Part shown: one piece after another, positions 48,684 to 58,266 of the stretch
Numbering within the stretch: position 1 is the first letter of the stretch
Layout of the letters: every line of letters starts with the position of its first letter
Assembly: GCF_036906915.1 (NCBI RefSeq)
Contig: NZ_JBAKHX010000015.1
Location: forward strand, 1 to 64,000
Length of the DNA: 64,000 nucleotides
Direction of reading: 5' to 3'
DNA from: Phytohabitans sp036906915
GTDB taxonomy: Bacteria > Actinomycetota > Actinomycetes > Mycobacteriales > Micromonosporaceae
Notes under the pieces: generated by a model
Seen by the model: only the letters and a program-made list of their open reading frames with translations
Told to the model about the DNA's origin: nothing
Database searches by the model: none
Translations under genes and position numbers: made by a program

Positions 48684-50088
48684 GTGTTGCTCCGTCCACC
48701 TGAGACAGTCGCCGCGGAAGCGGCCAGGCACGATCTCGGCGCACGGCTCGGCGCAGCCCGCACCCGCCGCACAGACCCGATGAGAGCGGGGGCTGGGCGC
48801 CGCGGCCGGCTCACTGCTCGCGCTGCTCACGCTCCTTTTGGGGATACCGCTGGCGGGCGCCCTGCTGGCACCGCTGGCCATCGCCTCCGGTGTCGGGTAC
48901 GCGCTGCTCGCCCCGCCAAGACATGGCCGCCGCTGGCTCGTGGTGTACGAGCGGGGCTTCGTCGACGCCCGCAGGGCCGAGCCGGCGCGCGTCGTGCTGT
49001 GGGAGTGGACGCTGGGCCGGGTCGAGGCCGGCGTGATCGTGGTCCGCCTCGACGGGGCCGCCGAGCCCACCCGGGTCGCACTCGACGGGCTCGAACCGCA
49101 CGCCGACCTGGTCGACGCCATCGACCAGCGGGTCACACCGGTGATCGTGGCGCATCTGCTCGCCGCGGTGCGCCACGGCGAGCAGGTGGTGTTCGGGCCG
49201 CTCGCCGTCTCCGCCGACGCGATCGCGGAGGTCACCGATGGCGTGCACCTGCCGTTGGAACGGCTCCGCTCGGTCCGCCTGGTCGGCGGCGACCGGATCG
49301 TCATCGGCGAGGTCGGCGCGGCGCGCGCCTGGTTCAGCGGTGCCGTGCCGGCCGCCCCGGTCGCCGTCCGGGTGATCGCCGGGCTCCGGCCGACCGCCAG
49401 CGTGATCATGCCGGACCCGGCCGAGACCCTCGCCGAGCGGGTCCGCCAGCGTCGGCACCGGGCTGTGGCCTCGCTCGCCGGCCTGGTCGCGCTCGCTCTG
49501 CTGCCGGGCGTCGCCTGGGCCGCGGTCGGCCCGACAGACGACGAGGAACCGGCCGGACCCGTCAGCACCCGAGCCGCGTCGCCGTCATCGGAGAGCACCG
49601 CGTCGCCGACGCCCTCGCTATCGCCCGGCCTGCCCGAGAGCGTCTTCCAGTACTCGGCCGCCTGCGTGGGCCGCGGCTTCCCCGGCGCGCCCGCCTACCA
49701 GGGCGCCGGACCGCACCCGATCCACGTGCACGACGGCCCGAGTGTCAGGGGGCCCGCCAACTGGTACACCGAAGACGTCACGAAGATCCAGCTGGTGATC
49801 TGCGGAGCCAGCAGCACCGGCCGGGTGCTCCGCAAGTGTGAGTACCTCGGTATCGGCAACGACAGCCGCGACGTCACGCAGGACATGGTGCTGGGCCGGT
49901 ACGCGATGGAGATCCGGGAGGCGCGCACCGCCAGGGTCGTCGGGCAGGTCCGGTTCGACGGCGAAGACGACAAGTGCCGCCTCGGGCTCTTCGGCCGCCA
50001 GGTCGACGAGAAGCAACAGGTCAGCGTCCCGTTCGGTTCGCAGATCGAGGCGGCGCTGACCAAGTACGTGGACGCCTACGTGGAGTAG
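48684..50088 (+). CDS. DUF6585-like membrane protein with an apparent N-terminal frameshift
   Basis: GTG 48684 follows GGGGAGG at 5 nt and gives HDLGARLGAARTRRTDP, then the frame must shift by one base near 48780 to continue ERGLGAAAGSLLALLTLLLG and IPLAGALLAPLAIASGVGYA. The rest is clean: a two-helix membrane part, WLVVYERGFVDARRAEPARV and a PH-like domain (DUF6585 style), a third helix SLAGLVALALLPGVAWAAV, a Ser/Pro/Thr linker, and an external domain with four cysteines (SAACVGRGF, LVICGASS, RKCEYLG, DKCRLG). The shift may be a true lesion or a sequencing error; an alternative start is TTG 48838. Confidence 0.65.
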
Positions 50089-50098
50089 GTCGCGACCC

Positions 50099-50201
50099 GG
50101 AGTCCGGCGGTCACGCCGTTGGGGGGCTTCTCTGTCCGTCCGCTGCCTCGGCCCGGTACGGGTAGACCGATTGGCGGACGGCATGGCCACCGCCGGACTC
50201 C
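50099..50201. repeat. Nested inverted repeats downstream of the DUF6585-like gene
   Basis: Outer arms GGAGTCCGGCGGT (50099-50111) and ACCGCCGGACTCC (50189-50201) are perfectly complementary; inner arms CCGTCCGC (50136-50143) and GCGGACGG (50174-50181) also pair. It lies just after the stop at 50088 and may form a long terminator-like hairpin. The remaining sequence to 50431 shows nothing recognisable. Confidence 0.6.
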
Positions 50202-50431
50202 GAGCCACAGATGGCGCCCGAAAGGCCGCACGCCCGGCCAGGGGGACTGGCCGGCCGCAAGCGGACCCCGGCCGGTGTCGCCGGCGGGCGCCGCTTTGCG
50301 CAGGAACTCCGGTGCGGACCGTCGCGGTGGGGTGACCGCTGGGTCCGGTCGAGGTCCTGCGCGGAGCACGCTACCGCCGCCCGCTGATCCCGCGCTGAAA
50401 GCGCACTGAAACGACGATCATCACTGGCGAG

Positions 50432-53400
50432 CTAGGCGAGCAGCGCCGCGGTATCGTCTCGCTCCGCCGCGCCGACCTCGGTGAACAGTGCGTGCGCCTG
50501 CTGCCACCGGTGCCGTGCCATCTGGGTGTTGCCCAGCCGCTGCCAGGCGTGACCCATGGTCACGAGGGTACGCCCCTGAGCGAGCCGCTGCCCGGCACGC
50601 CGCTGCGTGGCGAGCGCCCGCCGGCAGTGCTCGACCGCGCCCGCGGCGTCGTCGAGGCCGACCTCCGCGGCGGCCAGCCGGGCCTCGGCGTGCGCCGCCG
50701 CCAGCGCGAACCCCGACGTGCGCGCCAGGTGCAGGGCCTCGACGGCGTGCCGGTGCGCATCGTCGTGGGCGCCGCGCGCCACGTCTACGGTGGACTGGGC
50801 GATGAGCGCCTCGGTCTCGCCGCGGCGGTGTCCGGTGCGCCGGGCGATGTCGATGGCGACGCCGAGGCGCTTGGCGGCGGCGTCGAGGCTGCCCTGGCGC
50901 AGCTCGACGACCGCGAGTCCGGTCTGCGCGAACATCTCCAGCCGGCTGTCGGACAGGCGCTGCGCGATGTCCAGCGCCGAGGTCAGTGCCGTGGCCGCCT
51001 CGTCGTACCGGCCGGCGTCACGGTGCACCAGCCCCAGGGTGATCAGCGCGGACGCCTCTTCGTGCTGGGCGCCGATGGTGCGGCAGATCGCCACCGAGTT
51101 CTCCGCGGTGGCGCGCGCCTCGGAGAGGCGCCCCTGCTCCCGGTGTACCGTCGCCAGGTTGTCGCTCGCGACGGCCGCGCCCTGGTGCTGGCCGGTGCGG
51201 CGCAGTAGCGGCAGCGCGAGCTCGCCGAGGCGCGCCGCGTGGCTCAGGTCGCCGACCTCCTCGTACGCGGCGGCCAGGTTGGTCAGCGTCGCCGATTCGC
51301 CCGTCTCGTCGCCGATCTCCCGGTCGATCGCGAGCGCCTGCTCGAACCGGCGGATCGCCGGCCGGGTCCGCCCGAGCCCCGCGTACGCGATCGCGGTGCT
51401 GCACAGCGCCGCCGACCGCCCGCGCCGCCAGCCCGCCCGGTGTGCCAGGGCCGCCGCGGCACCGTACTCCGTGGCCGCCTTCTCGAACTCGGCCGTGCGC
51501 CAGTACAGGAAGCCGAGGCTGAGCCGCATCGTCGCCTCGCCGAGCGGATCGCCGGCCCGCCGTGCGGCGGCCAGCCCGGTCTCCGCCACCGACAGCCACT
51601 GGGCCAGCGGCGCCCGCAGCCGCATCACGGAGTGCATCGCGCAGGCCAGCTGCCACGCCAGCCGGTCGCGGCCGGACGAGGCGGCGACGTCGAGCGCGGC
51701 GACCAGGTTCGGCCATTCGGCGGCCACCCAGTCGCGAGCGGTCACCAGGTCGGGGAACTCGGCCAGCCACAGACCGTCCGGCGCCGGGTCGCGGGGCACG
51801 CGCAGCCGGGACACGCCGTTGAGTGCGATCGCGGCCCGGTCGGCGGAGTGCAGATAGAAGTGGAGCAGCCGGGTCGCGGCGGTCTCCCGCTCGGCGGCCG
51901 GGTCGTGCTCGGCGGCCAGCTGCGCCGCGTACTCCTGTAGCAGGTCGTGGCTGACCAGCCGGCCCTCTTCGGACCTTTTGACCAGGTGCATCTGGGCCAG
52001 CGCGTCGGCGAGCGGCTCGACGTCGGCCGGCGGCACGCCGGCCAGCGCGGCGAGCGCGCGGCTGGTCAGGCCGCCCGGCGCCGGCACCAGGCCGAGCAGC
52101 CGGAACATCCGGGCCGCCGCGGCGGGCAACGCCTGGTACGACAGGTCGAACGCCCGCCGTACCGTGGCGCTGTCGTCGCCCTCGACCCGCAGCCGCGCCA
52201 TCCGGCCCCGCGCGGCGAGCTCGTCGACGTGCCAGCGCACGCCCAGGTGCGCCTGGTCCGCCAGCCGCGCCCCGGCGATCCGCAGGGCCAGCGGCAGCCG
52301 GCCGCACAGCTCGGCGAGCTCGGCGACGGCCGCGCAGTCACTGCCCAGCCGGTGCCGGCCGGCCGCCCGCGCCAGCACATCCATGGCATCCGATGTGGAC
52401 AGTACGTCGAGCGTGAGGCGCTGCGCGCCGTCGACCGCCACGAGACCGCTCAACCGGTCGCGGCTGGTGACCAGCACCAGGCAGCCGGGCCCACCGGGCA
52501 CCAGCGGCCGCACCTGGTCCGGGTCGGCGGCGTTGTCGAGCACGAGCAGCACGCGCCGGCCGGCCAGCACCGAGCGGTACAGGGCGGCCTGGGCGTCCAC
52601 GCCCATCGGGATGCGGTCGGCGGCGACGCCCAGCGCCACGAGCAGCTGCGGCAACGCCTCGGTAGCGGTCATGCGCGGGCCGGTGTGGAAGCCGCGCATG
52701 TCGACGAAGAGCTGCCCATCGGGGAAGCGGTCGCTGACCCGGTGCGCCCAGCGCACGGCGAGGGTGGTCTTGCCCGCGCCGGGCGGTCCGCCGACGACAG
52801 CGATGACCGGCCCACCGGAGGCGGGCTCGGCCGGCAGGAGACCATCCAGAAAGGACATCGAGTCGGCGCGCCCGACGAATCCGGCCACGTCGGCCGGCAG
52901 CTGGTGCGGCACGATCCACGCCGCCGGTGCGCGCTCTTCCCCGCTCGGCGGCTGCTGCTCGTCGGCCGGCCCCGGGCCGCTCGGCGCTCGCGCGCCCCGC
53001 GACGGCCGGGCCGCCGGGCCCGCGCTCGTCGCGAGTAGGTGCTGGTGCAGGCGGGTCAGCTCCTCCCCCGGCTCGATGCCGACCTCGGCCACGAGGCGCC
53101 GGCGGGTGTCGCGGTACAGGGCGAGGGCCTCCGCGCCGCGTCCACTGTGGTGCAGGGCGGTCATCAGCAGCACGACCGACCGCTCCCGGAACGGGTGCTC
53201 GGCCACCACCGCCGACAGCCGCGCGATGGCGTCCGAGTGCCGGCCGAGGTCGACGTCGATCGCGAGGTGCTGCTCGATCGCCGCCAGGCGTTCCTCGTCG
53301 AGGGCGGGAGCCACCGCGCTGGGCAGCCACTCCCCCGCGACGTCCGCGAACGCCGGGCCGCGCCACAGCCCGAGCGCCTCCCGCAGCCACTCGCCGCTGG

Positions 53401-53755
53401 CCGCGTCGCCGCTACGCGCCCGCGCCACCAGGCCCCGGAACCGGTACAGGTCGACCGCCGCCTGATCCACCGACAGCCGGTAGCCGGGGCCGGAGGTGGC
53501 GAGTTCGGCGACCCCACCGGCACCGGCCAGCACCCGCCGCAGCCGCGCCACGTACCCCTGGATCGCGTTGCGCGCCGACGCCGGCGGCGCACCCGCCCAC
53601 AGCGCCGTCGAGATCTTCTCGACGGGCACGACACTGTCGAGGCTGAGCAGCAGCAACGCCAGAACGGTGCGCTGCTGCGCGGTCGCCGGACCGAGGCGCC
53701 GGCCGTCTGTCCACACGCCGACCGGGCCGAGCACGCGGAACTCGACCTCGCTCAT
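50432..53755 (-). CDS. AfsR/SARP-family regulator (BTAD-NB-ARC-TPR)
   Basis: A 1107-residue regulator from ATG 53755. Residues 1-95 are an OmpR-type winged helix (EFRVLGPVGVWTDGRRLGPA, RNAIQGYVARLRRVLAGAGG). Residues 100-245 form the bacterial transcriptional activator domain (LRLVAEVGIEPGEELTRLHQ style). An NB-ARC ATPase follows: Walker A GGPPGAGKTTLAVRWAH and VLLVLDNAADPDQVRPLVPG. The C-terminal 450 residues are TPR helices. AfsR-type proteins switch on antibiotic or developmental genes. The longer frame to 53875 crosses repeat copy F and is rejected. No biosynthetic cluster is visible beside it. Confidence 0.93.
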   Translation of the reverse strand: MSEVEFRVLGPVGVWTDGRRLGPATAQQRTVLALLLLSLDSVVPVEKISTALWAGAPPASARNAIQGYVARLRRVLAGAGGVAELATSGPGYRLSVDQAAVDLYRFRGLVARARSGDAASGEWLREALGLWRGPAFADVAGEWLPSAVAPALDEERLAAIEQHLAIDVDLGRHSDAIARLSAVVAEHPFRERSVVLLMTALHHSGRGAEALALYRDTRRRLVAEVGIEPGEELTRLHQHLLATSAGPAARPSRGARAPSGPGPADEQQPPSGEERAPAAWIVPHQLPADVAGFVGRADSMSFLDGLLPAEPASGGPVIAVVGGPPGAGKTTLAVRWAHRVSDRFPDGQLFVDMRGFHTGPRMTATEALPQLLVALGVAADRIPMGVDAQAALYRSVLAGRRVLLVLDNAADPDQVRPLVPGGPGCLVLVTSRDRLSGLVAVDGAQRLTLDVLSTSDAMDVLARAAGRHRLGSDCAAVAELAELCGRLPLALRIAGARLADQAHLGVRWHVDELAARGRMARLRVEGDDSATVRRAFDLSYQALPAAAARMFRLLGLVPAPGGLTSRALAALAGVPPADVEPLADALAQMHLVKRSEEGRLVSHDLLQEYAAQLAAEHDPAAERETAATRLLHFYLHSADRAAIALNGVSRLRVPRDPAPDGLWLAEFPDLVTARDWVAAEWPNLVAALDVAASSGRDRLAWQLACAMHSVMRLRAPLAQWLSVAETGLAAARRAGDPLGEATMRLSLGFLYWRTAEFEKAATEYGAAAALAHRAGWRRGRSAALCSTAIAYAGLGRTRPAIRRFEQALAIDREIGDETGESATLTNLAAAYEEVGDLSHAARLGELALPLLRRTGQHQGAAVASDNLATVHREQGRLSEARATAENSVAICRTIGAQHEEASALITLGLVHRDAGRYDEAATALTSALDIAQRLSDSRLEMFAQTGLAVVELRQGSLDAAAKRLGVAIDIARRTGHRRGETEALIAQSTVDVARGAHDDAHRHAVEALHLARTSGFALAAAHAEARLAAAEVGLDDAAGAVEHCRRALATQRRAGQRLAQGRTLVTMGHAWQRLGNTQMARHRWQQAHALFTEVGAAERDDTAALLA

Positions 53756-53830
53756 CGCCACCGAGACTAATACGCCCACGCGTCCGGTTTCCTCCCGCGG
53801 CTCCTGTCTCCCCACACCCCATCTCCCGCC

Positions 53831-53906
53831 GATCAAGGTCAAACGCACGTGGTTCGATCTCCGATCCGTGTGCATTTGCCCTTGATCGATGTGAAATCCC
53901 TTGATC
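53831..53906. repeat. Composite palindromic element, copy F
   Basis: The palindrome is 53831-53887, with several mismatches and loop TTCGATCTCCGATC (forward orientation); the side unit GATGTGAAATCCCTTGATC follows to 53906. It lies between the divergent SARP gene and the gene at 53978, within about 75 nt of both 5' ends. Confidence 0.8.
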
Positions 53907-53977
53907 GACAGCGCGGGCGGCGGGGGCGATAGGCGTGGCTACCGCACGCCGTGGGCGTTCGTCGATAGCTTGCCTGC

Positions 53978-54532
53978 ATGGAACCGGCTGAGGAGTCAGA
54001 TGACGTGCGGCGTCTCGTCGCGGCGCTCGACGCTCTCGGGATCGAGGAGGGGCCTGAAGACCGGGCGGCCCAGATCGAGCAGCTCGGCGGTGTCGACGCC
54101 TACCGGGCGTGGCTGGCGAGCGCGTTGCTGGGCGCGGCGCAGTCCGAGGCGATGGTCGCGGACAGCCTGCCGCTAAGCAGGGACGCGCGGTACGCGATCT
54201 GGGAACGCCAACTGAGCGTCGCCGGCCTCACCGACGACATGGGCGCGTGGGTCGAGCTCATGCAATGGCAGGTACAGCGAGCGTGCGAGCCGCTGCCGGC
54301 GATGGCGCACGACAGCCCCACCGACCCGATCCCGCTGGCAGCCGCGCAGGCAGCCGAGGGATTGCAGACCCTGCTGGCGGTCTGCGCGGCGACTCAGGGC
54401 GCGGTCGCGGCCGGCGACGTGCCGGCGCTCGCCGCGCAGGCGGGCCGGCTCCGTGAGGCGTGCAAGGTGTTGCAGGCTGCGGTCGACAACACCGACGAAC
54501 TGCTGGAACTGCTGGGATCCGTGGATCTCTGA
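53978..54532 (+). CDS. Hypothetical protein
   Basis: A 184-residue acidic, helix-rich protein (VRRLVAALDALGIEEGPEDR, WLASALLGAAQSEAMVADSL, MGAWVELMQWQVQRACEPLP, LREACKVLQAAVDNTDELLE). No membrane helix or recognised domain. ATG 53978 is the first start. It is a lone gene, divergent from the SARP gene. Confidence 0.55.
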   Translation: MEPAEESDDVRRLVAALDALGIEEGPEDRAAQIEQLGGVDAYRAWLASALLGAAQSEAMVADSLPLSRDARYAIWERQLSVAGLTDDMGAWVELMQWQVQRACEPLPAMAHDSPTDPIPLAAAQAAEGLQTLLAVCAATQGAVAAGDVPALAAQAGRLREACKVLQAAVDNTDELLELLGSVDL

Positions 54533-54555
54533 CCGACGCGAGGGAGCGCCCAGAC

Positions 54556-54769
54556 CTAGCGGCCCAGTAGTCCGGGCAGAGGGACGGCCCGGTCCACGTC
54601 GTCGTTCACGACCGTGCGACCGCAGCGAATGCGCGGTCAGCACCAGGCAGCGCTCGGCGCCGAACGGCAGCACCCAATGCCCCTGCCACCACGGCGATCC
54701 ATCGTGTTCGTAGGCCAGTTCCACGACCGTGCCGCCGAATCCGGCCAACCGGGCGAGGACGTGGGCCAC
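54556..54769 (-). pseudogene. Frameshifted small conserved protein remnant
   Basis: The minus strand from GTG 54769 reads AHVLARLAGFGGTVVELAYE, HDGSPWWQGHWVLPFGAERC and LVLTAHSLRS. The natural-looking continuation, TVVNDDVDRAVPLPGLLGR-stop (ending 54556), is in a different frame. It is probably a decayed gene; the family is not identified. Confidence 0.35.
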
Positions 54770-54797
54770 AGCCCGGCAGCCTACCTACCCCGCCTAC

Positions 54798-55319
54798 CTA
54801 GCCCGTCGATCGGCCGTGCAGGACCAGGGACCAGATCAGCGCTCCGAACGCGCCGGTGGACGCGACCGCCCGCACCACGTTCCAGCGCACCCACTTCGCC
54901 TCGTCGAACCGCTCGCGCACGGCGGCCAGGTCGCTGATCGTGTCGGGTGCGCCGGCCGCTTTGAGCGCGTCGTTGAGCGGCACGTTGATGGCGAACGTGA
55001 TGATCACCACCAGCAGGTACAGCAGCGTCGCGGCGATCAGCCACGGCAGCGCCGACCGCCCGCCCTCGCCGAAGCTGAGCGCCAGGGCGGCCGCGGTGAA
55101 CACGAACGCGCCCATGAACGTCAGCAGGAACAGCGGGTTGAGGATCGACCTGTCGACCTGCTGGAAGGCGCCCACGAAGGTGCGGTCGTCGGTGCGCCCC
55201 AGGCCGGGCATGAACGCGTACGCGTACACCTGGAAGATCCCCGCCATGATGCCGACCGTCAGCGCGGCCAGCACCAGCGTGACACCTCGCAACATCAGCA
55301 TGGTGTCAGGAAACCACAA
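54798..55319 (-). CDS. DUF1772 (anthrone oxygenase-like) membrane protein
   Basis: A 173-residue four-helix membrane protein: LRGVTLVLAALTVGIMAGIF, FVGAFQQVDRSILNPLFLLT, LPWLIAATLLYLLVVIITFA, and the family signature NVPLNDALKAAG followed by RWNVVRAVASTGAFGALI. DUF1772 proteins include anthrone oxygenases and many of unknown role. TTG 55319 has GAAAGG upstream; ATG 55301 is an alternative. It starts 8 nt after the stop of the second SARP gene and is likely expressed with it. Confidence 0.88.
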   Translation of the reverse strand: MWFPDTMLMLRGVTLVLAALTVGIMAGIFQVYAYAFMPGLGRTDDRTFVGAFQQVDRSILNPLFLLTFMGAFVFTAAALALSFGEGGRSALPWLIAATLLYLLVVIITFAINVPLNDALKAAGAPDTISDLAAVRERFDEAKWVRWNVVRAVASTGAFGALIWSLVLHGRSTG

Positions 55320-55326
55320 CGACCTT

Positions 55327-58086
55327 TCACGGATCTGTACCCGCGTCGATCGCCGTGATCGCGTCCTGTACCTGGAGCACGTGCGGGTCGTTGAACTCCT
55401 TCAACGTCGCCACCGCCGCGGCCCACACGCCCCGCGCGAGGGCGGCGTGTCCGGCCCGGTGCAGCGTGCGCCCCACGTCGGCGAAGACCAGCGCCTCCAG
55501 CCGCCGGTTGGCCTGCCGCCGGTACGTCGAGGCGGCCCGTCGGAAGGCGCGCAGCGCGTCCCGGTGCCGGCGCAGCGCGGTGTACGCCTTGCCGAGGTGG
55601 TGCTGGTTCATGGCCTCGGTGTTGGCGTCGCCGATCTCACGGTTGATCTCCTCGGCCCGGTGGTGGCAGGCGATGGCCCGGTCGTGGTCGCCGCCCGCGG
55701 ACAGCGCGACCCCGAGGTTGTCGAGGTTGAGCGCGCGGCCGCGGTCGTAGCCGACGGCCTCGCACCGCTCCAGGGCCAGCTCCGCGTAGCGCCGCGCGGC
55801 CAGGTGATCGCCCCGGTCGGCGAACATCAGCCCAAGGTTGCCCAGCGCCATGGTCTCGCCGCGCCCATGGCCGGCGTCCCGGAAACAGTCCAGCGCCCGC
55901 CGCACGTTCTCGATCGCCGCGTCCGGATCGCCCTTGAGGTAGTACATCGAGCCGAGCGCGTTGCGCACATACCCCTCCCCGACCCGCTCACCGGCCGCCA
56001 CGGCGGCGCGCACCGCCACCTCGTGCAGCTCGATGGCGTCCCGCCACGCGATGCGCCGGTCGAAGAACGTGGCGAACGCCGTCACGATCCGCCACGCGTG
56101 CCCGCCCCAGCCGTTCGCGGCGGCCCACGACACCACCGCGCGCAGCGTGTCGTACTCCCGCTCGAACCAGGCCATCGCCGCCCCCGAGTCCGGGAAGTGC
56201 GGCGGCGTCACCCGCGGCTCGTACGGCGCCACGAAGTCGCGCCGCCGGTGCGGCAGCAGGTGGCTGTCGGCGTGCACGGCGGCGTGCAGGTACCAGTCCA
56301 TGACCCGGCCGACCGCCGCCTGCCGCTGCGCGGGCGTGTCGTGCCGCGCGGCCTGCTCGGTCGCGTACCAGCGGATCAGGTCGTGCAGCTCGTACCGCTG
56401 CGGCCGCGGCTCGCGCACCAGGTGGGCGGAGACGAGCTGCCCCAGCGCCTGCCGAGCCAGCCGCACCGGCACGCCGGCCAGCGCCGCCGCCGCGTCCAGC
56501 CCGATGTCGCCTGCCGGGTGCAACCCCAGCTTGCGGAACATGGCGGCCGCCGCGTCGCCGAGTGCCCGGTACGACCAGGACAGCGCGGCCCACAGGTCGG
56601 CGTGCGGGTCACCGCCGCCCGCGAGGTCGGCCGACACGTCACCGAACACGTCGAAGCGCACCCGCTCGTCGACCAGCGCCTGCACCACCTCGGTAAGCCC
56701 GCCGACGCCCTGTGCCCGCTCGGCGACGATCGCCAGGGCGAGCGGCAGCCCGTCGCACAGCTCGACGAGGCGGGTGGCGGCGCCGCGCTCGGCGGCGACC
56801 CGGTCCCGGCCGAACGCGGCGGCCAGCAGCGACAGCGCCTCGCGCGGCTGCAGCGGCCCCAGCGTCACCCGGTGCGCACCGTCTCGGATGGACAGGCCAC
56901 CGAGCCGGTTGCGGCTGGTGACGATCACGAGGCTGTCGCCGCCGGGCAGCAGCGGCCGGACCTGGTCCTCGTCGCGGGCGTTGTCGAGCAGCAGCAGGAC
57001 CCGGCGGCCGGCGAGCGTGCCGCGCAGCAGGGCCGCGCGTTCCTCGACATTCGGCGGGATCACGTCGTTGCGCACGCCCAGCCCGCGCAGCAGCGTCTCG
57101 ACCGCCGACGACGTCGAGACCGGCTCGCCCGGGCCGTGGCCGCGCAGGTTGAGGTAGAGCTGCACGTCCGGGTACACGGGCGCCATCTGGTGCGCCCAGT
57201 GCACGGCGAGCGTCGTCTTGCCGATGCCGGGCGCGCCGTCGATCGCGACCACGTGGGTGAGCCGCCGGCCGTCCCCGTCCATCAGCGGGCGCAGCGCGTC
57301 GAGGTGCGCCAGCTCGGCTCGGCGGCTGAAGTGCGCCACGTCGTGCGGCAGCTGCCGGGTGGCGGTCACCAGCGGCGAGGCCGCGCCGTCGAGCAGTACC
57401 CGCTGGTGCGTGCGCTGCAGCGCCTCGCCCGGCTCGATGCCGAGGTCGTCGACGAGGATGGCGCGCACCCGCCGGTACGCCTCCAGGGCCTCGGCGCGCC
57501 GGCCCGAGCGGTGCAGCGCGTCGATCAACCGCAACCACAGCGACTCGCGGGTCGGGTACTGGCGGGTCAGGTCGCGCAGCTCCGGCACGAGAGCGCCGGG
57601 GTTGCCCGTCTCCAGGTCCAGGTCGATCCGGCGCTCGGTGGCGGCGAACCACTCCTCGCGCAGCCTCGGCACCACCTCCCGGTCCAGCCAGCTCGACTCG
57701 ACGCCGGCGAACGGCTGCCCGCGCCACAGCGCCAGCGCCGACCGCAGGGAGCCCGGCTCCGTCATCAGCTCGCGGAAACGCCACAGGTCGATCCGGTCCG
57801 GCGGCACCCTCAGCCGGTACCCGCCCGGCGTGGTCTCGATGACGCCGTGTCCGAGCAGCCGGCGCAGCCGGGCCACGTAGGTGTGCACGGTCGCGCGGGC
57901 GTGCACGGGCATCCGCTCGGGCCACAGCCGCTCGGCGAGCGTGTCCGCCGTCACCGACCGGCCGACCGAGGCCAGCAGGGACGCCAGCAGCACCCGCATC
58001 TGCCCCGCCGGCACCGACACGGGACTGTCGCCCGCGTGGATCTCCCACGGCCCCAGTACCAGGAAACTTACGTCGCGCCCGCTCAT
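55327..58086 (-). CDS. AfsR/SARP-family regulator (BTAD-NB-ARC-TPR), second copy
   Basis: A 919-residue protein of the same architecture as the one at 50432: winged helix (SFLVLGPWEIHAGDSPVSVP, ARATVHTYVARLRRLLGHGV), BTAD (VRAILVDDLGIEPGEALQRT), NB-ARC with Walker A DGAPGIGKTTLAVHWAH and RVLLLLDNARDEDQVRPLLP, then TPR repeats. Overall sequence is clearly different, so it is not a recent duplicate. It lies directly upstream of DUF1772 on the same strand and is divergent from the STAND ATPase gene across a 180-nt spacer. Confidence 0.93.
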   Translation of the reverse strand: MSGRDVSFLVLGPWEIHAGDSPVSVPAGQMRVLLASLLASVGRSVTADTLAERLWPERMPVHARATVHTYVARLRRLLGHGVIETTPGGYRLRVPPDRIDLWRFRELMTEPGSLRSALALWRGQPFAGVESSWLDREVVPRLREEWFAATERRIDLDLETGNPGALVPELRDLTRQYPTRESLWLRLIDALHRSGRRAEALEAYRRVRAILVDDLGIEPGEALQRTHQRVLLDGAASPLVTATRQLPHDVAHFSRRAELAHLDALRPLMDGDGRRLTHVVAIDGAPGIGKTTLAVHWAHQMAPVYPDVQLYLNLRGHGPGEPVSTSSAVETLLRGLGVRNDVIPPNVEERAALLRGTLAGRRVLLLLDNARDEDQVRPLLPGGDSLVIVTSRNRLGGLSIRDGAHRVTLGPLQPREALSLLAAAFGRDRVAAERGAATRLVELCDGLPLALAIVAERAQGVGGLTEVVQALVDERVRFDVFGDVSADLAGGGDPHADLWAALSWSYRALGDAAAAMFRKLGLHPAGDIGLDAAAALAGVPVRLARQALGQLVSAHLVREPRPQRYELHDLIRWYATEQAARHDTPAQRQAAVGRVMDWYLHAAVHADSHLLPHRRRDFVAPYEPRVTPPHFPDSGAAMAWFEREYDTLRAVVSWAAANGWGGHAWRIVTAFATFFDRRIAWRDAIELHEVAVRAAVAAGERVGEGYVRNALGSMYYLKGDPDAAIENVRRALDCFRDAGHGRGETMALGNLGLMFADRGDHLAARRYAELALERCEAVGYDRGRALNLDNLGVALSAGGDHDRAIACHHRAEEINREIGDANTEAMNQHHLGKAYTALRRHRDALRAFRRAASTYRRQANRRLEALVFADVGRTLHRAGHAALARGVWAAAVATLKEFNDPHVLQVQDAITAIDAGTDP

Positions 58087-58266
58087 CGTCCCCCCGAGGT
58101 GAAGCGCTCACGCTCAGTCAAGCACGGGGACCGCACACAAATGCGCATACATCAACGGCGGGCGTCACCCCGTGCTCGGTGCCTGCCTTCGAACCCGCCA
58201 CCGCGAGCCGGATCACCCGCTTGATGATCAGCGCCGGCACCGTGGCATCCCGTGTCAACGGGTCGA

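Noticed and set aside
54856..58224. 1122-codon plus-strand frame opposite the second SARP
   Set aside because: It is an antisense shadow of a well-supported SARP-NB-ARC-TPR gene.
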